Positions 1 through 10,200 of a stretch of DNA of 64,000 nucleotides are shown piece after piece (within the stretch, counting starts at the first letter, position 1; the number at the start of each line of letters is the position of its first letter). Below the pieces are notes generated by a model. That model was given only the letters and a program-made list of their open reading frames with translations, was not told where the DNA came from and did not search any database. The stretch is taken from contig PJRA01000272.1 in NCBI GenBank assembly GCA_016987375.1, positions 1,284,349-1,348,348 of the forward strand, read 5' to 3'. Position numbers and translations under genes: made by a program. The stretch comes from Brachionus koreanus (Eukaryota; Rotifera; Eurotatoria; Ploima; Brachionidae).

Positions 1-755
1 TCTTTTTGAGTGTTTTGTGAAAAAAAGAATTTTCCAATTAATCTCAAAATAAAATCTGTTTTACAAAAAAATCATTAATAGTAAATATCTAGTTAGAAAA
101 AATAAAAAATGATAATATATTAATAGTGACTCAAATACTAAATTAAAAAAAATCAGTATAAAAAAAATTAAAATTATTTTTTATGTCTAAAATTCGATTT
201 ATGAAAATTCTTTTGAAATAAAAATGAATTATCTTAAATTTTTTAAATTAATAAGAAAATTACCTAAATGCTCAAAACTTGTCTTTTTCTTCCTTGACCG
301 TGAACTATTTATTTTTGGAATCCTTAAACGTATGGAATTATAATCCATTACTCATAAATGGCATGAATTTGATCTATAATAATGAAAATACTGATTTTTA
401 TTTAGATATGATTTTGAATAAAGCTCTCATATCTTTTAAAGTTTAAACAATAATTGAGTTATTTCTTTCAGAAAAAAAAACGGCCCAGTCAAAACTATGT
501 CAAAACTCTTAATTTTTTATTTCAAATTTATTTAGTATTTTATTTGAATAAGGTAAAAAAAAAGCTATAAAAATTTCTTCTTTTTAAAGAAAAATTTCAA
601 GTCTTTAAAATAAAATTAATTTTTGTGCACTATCTTGGCATAAATAAAATTTGCACAAAATTTATAATTTATTTGATTTGTAAAACGTAGGCAAAAAAAA
701 TAATTTCAATTTATATCAAAATTCAAATTTTCAATTGATTGTTAATTTACCAAAA
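1..755. other. AT-rich upstream region, no gene seen
   Basis: This stretch upstream of the GRASP gene is AT-rich with many homopolymer runs. I see no open frame of coding character, no tRNA and no clear repeat. It probably holds the promoter and 5' UTR of the GRASP gene, but no individual site can be named. Confidence 0.4.
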
Positions 756-2261
756 ATGGGAATAGGCGGAAGCTCGGTGCTTAACATACCTGGAGGTGGT
801 TCAGAAGGATATCATGTTTTAAAAGTAAAGTAACCAAATGAAAATTTTTGCAATCAATTCTAAAAAAATATTTCCTAAAGGTTCAAGAAAATTCACCAGG
901 CGCTCGGGCTGGCCTTGAGCCTTTTTTTGACTTTATTATTGCAATTAATGGTTCAAGACTTGATCAAGATAATGACACTTTAAGAATGGTTCTAAATGCA
1001 AACATCGATAAACCCTGTAAGCTCCTCGTATTTAGTTCTAAAACTATGAATATTAGAGAGATAACATTGGTACCGACAAAAAACTGGGGTGGCCAAGGAG
1101 TCCTAGGCGTATCAATTAGATTTTGTTCTTTTGAAAGAGCTAATGAAAACGTATGGCACGTACTAGAAGTCCAACCAAATTCACCAGCATCTTTGGCAGG
1201 TCTCCGATCAAATACAGACTACATTATTGGTTCTGATTCACTTCTGACTGAGGTAGAATAAACAACAAATAAATTAAGATTTTTTTAAAATTCAATAATT
1301 TAAGCCAGAAGATTTATTTACATTAATCGAATCATCAGAAAATAAACAATTAAAGTTATATGTGTACAATTTTGAATTGGACAATGTAAGAGAAGTGTTG
1401 TTGACCCCTAACAGTGCATGGGGTGGAGAGGGTAGTTTAGGCTGCGGAATTGGATATGGCTATTTGCACAGAATTCCGATTAAAGACGAAAAAAATCCTA
1501 GCATACTGTCTAGTCAACAACCTGTCAACTCTCTTAATCCAAATGCTTCAATGGCCAGTAATTTGAGTACAATGACTAATATTGGAAGTCAGTCCTCACT
1601 TTTGAGTAACATAAGCATTCAATCATCATTAGTTAATTCAGGAAATATCACGCTAAATCCAACTGTAGCTACAGATGCAACATCAAGTTTGGTTCCATCA
1701 GCCGAAACTGAGCAATTGGAGAAACAATTGGACAAAACTCATTTAACTGAATCTGAAAATAATGCAAATCAAATGCCGAATGAAAATTCAATCCAACCTC
1801 CAAGTTCAAATCCAACTTTTGCATCTACCTTCGGAGGAATAAACATGACGACTAATGAAAATATTCATCCACCTGCCCCTATAAACATAAACCAGTATTT
1901 TACTAATAAGCCACAACAAAGCGATCTAACAACAACACCTAGCCAGAATTTACCTACAAGCAATGAAAATTTGCCTAATCAACCAAATGTACAAGTTCAA
2001 CCTCCCATGAATTTTTTGCAGCATTTTAAACTACCAGATCAATCGAATACCGAATTACCCACTTTCAATTCAGAACTTTTGAGTGGCGATTCAAATCAGA
2101 TAGTTCAAAATTTGGTTCATCAAACAATTTCAAATCATTTTCAACAGCAGTTGCAACAGCAAAATGTAAATCAATCTGGTCTACAAACTCAAGCTAATTT
2201 AGAACATGGGCATTCTCATTCGCATTCAGGTGAATGTTCCGGACATGGTCATTCACATTAA
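756..2261 (+). CDS. GORASP: Golgi reassembly-stacking protein (GRASP55/65 family)
   Basis: GRASP proteins tether Golgi cisternae and help unconventional secretion. They are anchored by an N-myristoylated Gly2 and oligomerise through two PDZ-like domains. Three exons join in frame: 756-824, 881-1252 and 1305-2261, giving 465 residues. The start MGIGGSS supplies the myristoylation glycine. PDZ1 includes [19 protein letters not shown], and PDZ2 includes [12 protein letters not shown]. Each domain is followed by a family WGG motif (NWGGQGVLG and [19 protein letters not shown]). After about residue 205 the protein becomes a low-complexity Asn/Gln/Pro/Ser-rich tail, as in the SPR region of the family, and it ends in a His-rich run ([18 protein letters not shown]). 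Both introns are about 50 nt. The family call is firm; whether it is the 55 or 65 type cannot be told. Confidence 0.93.
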
Positions 2262-2639
2262 ATTTAAGTTACTTTAACTAATTTTAATTATGGTTATAAT
2301 TTTCAAAAGCGATATTTTTTTAAATTATATTTTAATTATTTTAACTTATTAATTGGGAATAAAAATATATAATATCAATACGAGTTATTCAAATTTTTTA
2401 AAATTATTTTTTTGTTAATATATACTGTTAATATCCGTTTTATTGATTTTCTTGGTTGAATCAATACATTTTTTAATTTTTTTTTGACAACAGATTCAAA
2501 CAAAAATTTTTTTTACAAGGTAATTTTCAGTCAGTATTAATAAAAGCAATCCAAAATTCAATTTTTACAATAATGATAATAATAGTTATTCTACGGTAAA
2601 ATTTTGTTTTACTATATTGACAAAGTAGGAAGACTAAAG

Positions 2640-3212
2640 TAGTCCCGCTATTGTAGACTTTTCATTTTTTTATTTCTACTGATATTATCCAGTCTATTTT
2701 ATAACTTCCTGATCGAACTTGGTGTGACAACCGACATTGGAGGAACAATCCTTTTGTTCACTGCTCCATTTGATAGAAATTTTCGTCTTGCTTCAAATTT
2801 TGTTAGTTGCAAGCAAATGCGATGCTTACTTCTCCACTTGGTTTATTATTATTTACTGAATTCATAAGTTTCGCATCGTAATGCCAATTAACAAGATTGT
2901 ATTTGTTGAGAATATTATAAAATTGAATCAGATCTCTACGATCTCTTTCTTTTAAAGTTTCTAATCCAAATTTAGCTAGTCTTGATTCATATTTCAAACT
3001 TCTTATTTGTGAAACAGGTTTAATTGCTCGTCTTTGTACTTGTTCTAGTATATTCTAATATATTTTTGTATCTTTTTTAAAATCAGGATTTCAAGCAGGT
3101 GCACAGTATTCTAGATGCGGTCTAACCCAGCTATCATTTTGATTATTCTATTTGAGTTTGTTGTTCACCATTACACCAAGATCGCGCTCAGTAGTAGTTT
3201 TCTGCAAAGTTA
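2640..3212 (-). mobile_element. 3' remnant of a CR1/Rex-like LINE (reverse transcriptase C-terminus)
   Basis: Reading the minus strand from about 3210 downward gives broken reverse-transcriptase C-terminal sequence. It runs TTERDLGVMVNNKLK, then RPHLEYCAPA, then a segment like YESRLAKFGLETLKERDRR. These are hallmarks of the region after the RT domain in CR1/Rex/Jockey-type non-LTR elements. The longest intact piece is 64 codons (2803-2997). Stops and a frameshift separate the pieces, so the copy is dead. The N-terminal part is missing, as expected of a 5'-truncated LINE insertion. Confidence 0.72.
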
Positions 3213-3221
3213 CTCTTGGCT

Positions 3222-3360
3222 AGAGTTGGGTAGCGTCAGTGGTGGTCATAGGTCCGCCAAAAAATAGTGTTGGCCGTGCACAAAATAAAATTAAAAAAAA
3301 AATCAAATATTGATTGATAATTTTGCCATCTTTTGATCGCTACTGACGGTACCCAACACT
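3222..3360. repeat. MITE of family A (GTTGG...CCGTCAGT termini)
   Basis: An inverted repeat is formed by gttgggtagcgtcagt near 3226 and actgacggtacccaac near 3340. The segment tccgccaaaa...gtgttggccgt resembles parts of a similar element at 33429-33656. The short length, lack of coding and inverted termini fit a MITE. It lies at the upstream edge of the minus-strand LINE remnant. Confidence 0.55.
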
Positions 3361-4428
3361 ACTCAAGGCTAGCTTAGGCAGCATTTCAATCAATTAATTA
3401 GAATTTTATTGTTTTTTATTAAATTTTACCAAATAAATCGAAGATCATGTATATTTTTACTCATTTTTAAAAATAAGTTATACCGAAAGGAGTTGCGTTA
3501 GATAATTAAAAATTTAAATAAATTATTCAAATTTTAAATAAAATAGCTTTAATTATTTAATCTAATTTTTTATTTATTTATCAAATGAATACTTTGTAGG
3601 TGATATTAATAAAAAATGAAATTAAAAATAAGGTTAAAAAAAAGTTTTTAGACAATCGAAGAGAATTATCCGATTATTTGAATTCTAAAATTAAATATTA
3701 ATATTTTTTTCATTAATTATTATTCAAGTTTTTTTTCCATTTAAATGATTTTAAATTTTAAAATTTAGTCAATTATGGAGTCGAGTCGATTTAGGAAATG
3801 CAGTCAAATCGACTTTGTTAGTTTTTAATTATATTTATTTGCTATCATATCATTTAATTATTTTTTAAGTATAAAAAGTGTGAATTTTAGTATTTTTTTA
3901 TTTTTATTTAGGAGCAGAATTATGAAATTTAATATTAGCATAAAATAAAAGTCTTAGCAAGTGCCCTGATTTTACAGTCACATTTTTAGAAGCAAAATTT
4001 GGAATGCTTTATTTTTCAAATAAACCTATCTAAGAAAAATATCTATAAAAAAATATTATATGCACTAGATTTTCTTCAATAAAGACATGAGAGACATTTG
4101 TGAAACTTTTTTACGAGGATGTCGGGTAAATGTAAAACATATTTTTGGATCTGAAACAGTCCAAAATGATAAATTATTAAAAAAATTGAAAGAGCAAAAA
4201 TTTTTCGATTAGAAATTGATTTTTTTATTCATTTGAAAAAATTTCGCGATGAGTTTTTAGTATTTTTTTGAATAAGCTTCTTTTTATTGTTTAATTGTAA
4301 TTTGTTAAAAAAAATAAAAAAAATAGAAAAATTAAAAACTCTTTTATTTATGAAAGAATCATTTATTTTTCTGTTTGAAAATTTAAAGTTAATAAAAAAA
4401 ATTTGATTAATTTTACAATTTAATTGAA
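3361..4428. other. AT-rich intergenic stretch, nothing recognised
   Basis: About 1 kb between the MITE and the 3' end of the Ly6-like gene. It is AT-rich with poly(A) and poly(T) tracts. No coding frame, RNA gene or repeat was recognised. Confidence 0.35.
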
Positions 4429-5030
4429 CTAAATACTAAAAATAAACAAATTTAAACATGTGAACGAAATTACAAGAGATAAAAAAGAAGTATTAAACAT
4501 GGCTTTATTACAACCATCGTCTTTACATGATGCAATCAACCCTGAAACTATTCTAATTTCAGTATTATCTTCCATTTTTAAGGTAAAACTACTATGAGAA
4601 CTATCTGAATCTAAGAGCTTAGAAACAGTGCAGGTTCTAATGACTATTTGCTCTTTTGTGCCTGCTTCATTAATAAATTTTTAGAAAAAAAATATAAATT
4701 TTTTATTTAAATTTTCTTACCTTTGTAACCACTTAATTTAAGACAATATTTAGCAGGAAACAAACCAACTCGATCTTGAATACCAGATTTACATTCTTCT
4801 TCGTACAAATTCTTGGACGTTAAACCTGGATTGAAGGGATCCAAACAAGTAGAATCATTTAAAGCTGATGTACATTTATAACATCCTATTGAACTCACTT
4901 GATTTTTTAAAAATTAAAGAATGAAAATTGATTTATTTTTGATTTAATCAATTAAGTTACCAAATGAAAAATTTGATGCATATAAATTAATAATGACAAT
5001 TATAAATTCAAAATTCCTAAGGAATTGCAT
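4429..5030 (-). CDS. Ly6/uPAR (quiver/sleepless-like) GPI-anchored protein
   Basis: Three exons can be joined in frame on the minus strand: 4961-5030, 4721-4897 and 4429-4661, giving 159 residues. Exon 1 encodes a signal peptide (MQFLRNFEFIIVIINLYAS). The mature part begins with CYKCTSALNDSTCLDPFNP, the typical start of a Ly6/uPAR three-finger domain of the quiver/sleepless type. Later cysteines lie in FPAKYCLKL, IRTCTVS, ASCKDDGCN and the tail. The C-terminus is a hydrophobic segment (SFLSLVISFTCLNLFIFSI), as expected for GPI-anchor addition, and CKDDGCN before it matches the family's CxxDxCN signature. Such proteins sit on the cell surface and often tune ion channels or receptors; the partner here is unknown. 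Confidence 0.78.
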
Positions 5031-6085
5031 TTACAAATTCTTTAGATTTTTATTATAAAATTCTCTCGTTATTTTTGAAACAAATTAGTTTTATTTTATG
5101 CTAGCAAAACAATACCATATGAATCAAATAGAAAAATCAATAATTTGTTTATATCAAAATTACTTTTAAAACTTCAAAAATATTATTATTTAACTTAATA
5201 TTATAATGAATTATTTTTCAGAACATACCAATAGCTGGATTTTTTTTATCTAAATTTATTTCAATTTGAACAAAACAAATTAATTGCGTTTTTTCATTTG
5301 GAGTTTGTTTTTTGTTTAAATTAAAATCTTAGTGTTAATTTTGTATATTTGTATATAATTTCGGTTTTAATTAATAATTTATTTACTTTTGTCTCACCTT
5401 ATTCAATAGCGGCAATCAAGATCAAGATCTGAGTCTAGCTTTAAAAATAATGAGCGCCTTCCCTTAGATCCTGATAACACGGGACAATTAATATTATCAT
5501 TATTAGAGAAAAAGAAAATAATTTTAATAAAATATTCCACTGATTTTCTGTATATCTTTTAAGATAGGAATTTATATATTATTTTTATATATTAGCAAAT
5601 AAATTTAACATTAAAACTACCAAAATGAATTGGTAATTAACAATTGCATTTGATTAGAAGAAATAAATTTGAATGAGAATTAGTCTAAAAGTGATATGAA
5701 AATGGTTTATGTATATATTTATATAGTGTTAGAGAAACAAGTTGGATATTTAGGGACTGATTGCCAACGCTAAAATTACCTAATTCAATTTAATTAAAAT
5801 ATTTTTAAGGTATAAAAAATTAATTTTAAAATAATTTAAAGCCTAAAAACTAAAAAAGCTTCATATAATGATTTTCAGCTTCTTCATAAGGCTTTATTCT
5901 CTCTTTTATTATTTTGTTCAACTTAATTTTTTCCATTCTTGATGGGTATAGAATGAGATTTAATTAACCAGCAATTTTCCATTTTTAAAAATGATAAAAA
6001 TCTTGCAATATACCCTATTGTGATAACATTGTACTACTTTCTTCCTCTGCAGGTTAATGTCAAAAACTCAAATAAATGTTTTGAA
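5031..6085. other. AT-rich intergenic stretch with a possible LINE scrap
   Basis: No gene is apparent. Near 5450 the phrase gagcgccttcccttagatcctgat resembles gagcgcctccctattatccacc near 7050. This suggests two short leftovers of the same repeat, possibly a LINE 3' region. The rest is AT-rich and unremarkable. Confidence 0.3.
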
Positions 6086-6470
6086 TTTGCTAAAGTAAAA
6101 GATTGACTTCAATGACAATAAATCTACTGCGCTTACTTTCGGCAAAGAGAAAACTATGGATAAATTTTGTTTCAATCTGAGTAATAACAAGGTGACACAA
6201 ACAGAAAATAAATAATATTTAGGTCTTCCAATTGGCGATTGTCCTTATATTAGTAATTTTGTTGAGAAAGAATGTGAAATTTTGAAAAAATCTTCTACTT
6301 TCTTTGTGTATTGGAGTCCAGATTCTAAAAAAAATTTTGTTAGTCTATTTCTAGATATCATCTTGATTTGTTATTAATTTAATGTCTTAAAGAAATCTGC
6401 TAGATTTTCACTAGTTCTAGAAACTTTTAAGCTAAAATCACTAAAAAAAATAGTGAGCAAGTTGTTCTAT
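6086..6470 (+). mobile_element. LINE reverse transcriptase fragment
   Basis: The plus strand reads DFNDNKSTALTFGKEK followed, after a break, by YLGLPIGDCPYISNFVEK. This matches the palm/thumb transition of non-LTR reverse transcriptases, in which a lysine-tethered segment leads to YLGxPIG. The frame is disrupted by stops and no complete ORF survives, so this is a relic. Further decayed LINE-like sequence may continue to about 6960. Confidence 0.6.
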
Positions 6471-6573
6471 GATTTTTTAATGTACCTTAAAAATTTGATA
6501 ATGTTAATACATCTTTTTGTTGGCAAATGCTAAATTCAGAATAAACAATTTTCAATTTTCACAATATTCAATA

Positions 6574-6745
6574 TTTTTTTTTTTTTCCTTATTCGCTCCT
6601 TATGGAGCATAGGGTCATTACTTTTGATTTCCACTCAAGTCGATCTTTTGCCTTCACCCTTGCTTCTCCCCATGTCATTCCCATTTCGGCGAGCTCTTTC
6701 ATGATTGAATATTCAATATGCTGACAATGAATTGGGTTGATCGAA
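6574..6745 (-). mobile_element. 3' terminus of a second LINE, with poly(A) tail
   Basis: On the minus strand the sequence reads MKELAEMGMTWGEARVKAKD and continues to a stop, followed at once by a run of about 13 A (poly-T at 6576-6588 on the plus strand). A short GxxWxEAxxxAxDRxxW motif just before the stop is typical of the ORF2 end of many non-LTR elements. The poly(A) directly after the stop supports a retrotransposed 3' end. Its orientation is opposite to the fragment just upstream, so this is a separate insertion. Confidence 0.65.
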
Positions 6746-7203
6746 TTTGAGTATAAATCTGAGAACGTTGGTTTGGTAGACTAAATATGTGTTATCATAA
6801 ATCATGTTTGAAATTGTACGAGTCAAATTATTAGTTCTTATTTAAAATTTTAAACTGAAGAAGAGGTAGAAAAAATTAAAGAAATCGATGAAGTTAGTTT
6901 TAAAACGTACTATAGGATTTTTCTTGACTTCTGAGGACAACCTGGGGTCAGGATATAATTATTTTCATAATTTTATCTTTATCATATCATGTTTTGATAA
7001 AATTATTTCGTCAGATCAAAAATTATTCAGTCAGATCATGAAAAGCAGATGAGCGCCTCCCTATTATCCACCAGGATAGAATAGGGTCAAAAAAATATCA
7101 TGTTTTCTGATAAAAACTAATAATTCAATTTGATATATTTAATATATTTTTTATTGAAAATTATTGTTGAACTTATTTACTAGTAAAAATAGATTTGATT
7201 TGT

Positions 7204-10200
7204 TTAATGGCATAGAACTGAAGAGTTGCATGATTGGTTTTTGAAGTCAAATGAATAATTTGATGGGCATAGATCTAAATCTCTTGGTGAGCATGAGTAA
7301 TAATATCCACATTTTCTTGGATGAGGATGTTTTATATGTTTAGAATTTTTAGTTGCTTTAAATGATTGACAGCCATCTTCTGAAAAAAAATTTAATATTA
7401 ATTTTTTTTCGTAAAATGAATTGGAAATTATAGAAATTAATCTAACTTACCACAGAAATAATCCTCAGTCTCAAAAAAGAGATCTATCTCTTTGCACGAA
7501 CAATATTTATTGCATCGTGCATTATCCACACAGTCTTGGTCGTCATTACAACGAGCTCCAACTAATAATTCTTAAAAAATCAAAAACTTAAAAATTTGCT
7601 CAAAAAATTTTGAATAAAAAAATACTGCATTGCCTAAAAGGCTCGTATTTAGGCATATAAAATGTTCTCTGTTTGGAGCTACAGCGGCAAATTTTTTTCT
7701 TTTCTGTTGAATTCACTCCTATGCATTCGCCATTTTTCAAGCAATCATCATCAGTTTCACATGGTGAATTATATAATCCAACTTAATAATTAGTTTCAAA
7801 ATTAGCGTAAATAATTCATTTAAACTAGTGCTTGATATCAATAACCTAAAATAATTAAAATAATAAATTGATATCTTCAAGGAACATGGATAATTTATTG
7901 ATCACTTTGCATGCTAAAAACTGAAAAAAATGTAAAATTAGCGAAAAAAATAAGTGTAAGAAAATGCCTTACATGGTTAAGGTATGCAAAGATTTTTCAT
8001 AAATTTGAAGAGAAAAATTTTAGTCAAATAGTTCCTAGTTTTAGAGGAAAAATGAAAATAAATATCAATTATCTAATAATTTGATCATCCAACTAATTAA
8101 CTTTCTAGTAAAATATTTATTTGTTTTCTGTATCGAGCTAATACTCATTTGGATTAATGCTCCTTTGGTTATCGAAATCAAGCACTTATCGAAACACAAT
8201 GAATTTTTTAATTCTTTCATTTATATTAGGAATTCTTACAGCATGTTCCATCAGGTCTTGGCATATAGCCCTCCTTGCAACTACATTTATTTTTGTTTTT
8301 AATGCAAAGCAAATCTTTCCAGCACTCAGATTCATACTCACAATAAGATTTTGCTAAACCTTCTTTTTAATAATATTTTTTAAGTATGATCAACAAGATG
8401 AGATATATTTAATTTTCCTCTATCATATTTATTTATTTATTTATTACAAGACGATGTAAGATAAAAATATATTAGTTAAGGCAAAATTAGTTAAGGCCTA
8501 ATATATTTAAACATCTTTCAAGATTTAATCAAAATAATTCTTTAATAAATTAGTTGTATTTTATAATTAAATAATGATTTCTTAAAAAAATTAATCATTT
8601 CTCTAACTCTTTTTTCACTCTTAAAGTAATCAAGTTGATTAATTGATAAATTAATTTTTTTCTAAAATATTTTTTCAAATATTTAACTATTTTAAATAGT
8701 TTGCTTAAATGAATTTCAAATCGAATGTATACACAACAATTATATGTAAAATGTAAAAACTCAAAATTAAAACTCAAATTGTGCCAATAGGTCAAAAATT
8801 ATCTAGAGATAGATCACTGAAATAAAAATAAGCTTCAACCATCAACAACTCAAAAAAAAGCAATGCAGAAAGTGATAGTTAAAATGACATATTGTGAATA
8901 GTCAAAACCAAAATTCTGCTCCACAACGCAAGCAATATCGCAAGCACCAAAACTTCGAGGTCGACCAATAGGTTCTAAAAATAAACTGAAAATTTAATTA
9001 TTTCATTCACCTCTATCATTTTTCTTATTTTTTGATTTCTTTCAAAATACTTATTCTCAATAATAAAAAAATAGAATGAATGAATTTTGAAGATGAATTT
9101 TTATTTCTTTAAGAGTAAATTTTATTATTCTATGGATGTCCTTTCATTATAAATAAGAGAATATAAAAAAATACTTAATATGTATATTCCTTATAATATT
9201 TAGTTAATCTTTTTAGGAGGAAAATTAAATACATCCCTAATGAGATATTAAAATGATGATTTATACTGCATGTTCTATCAGAGTCAACAATATAGCCACT
9301 AATACACTGACATGTACTAAAATTTGAATGTAAACTGTCATGTTTCTTACATTCCATATACTTTGAGCAGTCTCCTACCACTTTTAGACAAGTATCACCA
9401 ACTAAACCTGCTTTTTTTAAAGTTAAACTAATTTTTGAAGTTGATTGAGTCCTTATTTGTGTAGAAAATGATTGTGAACCATTTGATTCTAAATTGTTTA
9501 TAATGAAATACTGCGATGTTGGTCCTGAAAAATAAAATTTATTTTTTTTATTCTTTATTGCATAAATTTTCTTACCTAGGAGAAGTAGAACAAAAATTAT
9601 CAAAAAAGATAAAGTAGTAAAAAACAGTAGAACAATTATGAAGAATAAGAGATATTTTTTTTGCTTGCTAAGTTTTTTATATCTTCTTACAAATCTAATA
9701 ATTTAAAATTAAAAAAAAAAATTAGAAATTTCAAAATAATTTACCTTTCAATTTTGAGGCCAAGCTGCGTTTTACCACTCTCTATCCAATATGAGTTTGT
9801 ATTCAAATTTGGTTCAGTATCATTAAAAAATGAATTTAATTGTTGGTGATTTTCGGTGTCAAAATTAAATTTTTTATATTCTAGTAAATATGAATCCGAT
9901 TTAGATGACATTTTTTTGTGTAATAATTTAATCTCGTCTGGGAGATATTTTGAGTTTTCATTAACTGATTTGACCATGCTCGAACAAGCTTGAGAATTTT
10001 TAAAATCATTTACGGATCCAATTGAATGTCTTTTATTTTTATTTACAATTTTGGTTTTTGAACTTAAGTTCGAATTAGACGCTTGCTTTAATCTGGCTTT
10101 AGGAAGACCTGCATAAAGTTACATTTTATTAAAAATCAATTAATTTAATGGCTGAAAAAGAATAATAAAATATAACAAAATCTTCTAAAATTAATTTTTT

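Noticed and set aside
8081..8357. Two overlapping hydrophobic plus-strand frames resembling membrane peptides
   Set aside because: They overlap the antisense of an EB/EGF-like exon (8244-8360), whose Cys spacing and splice phases fit the neighbouring modules.
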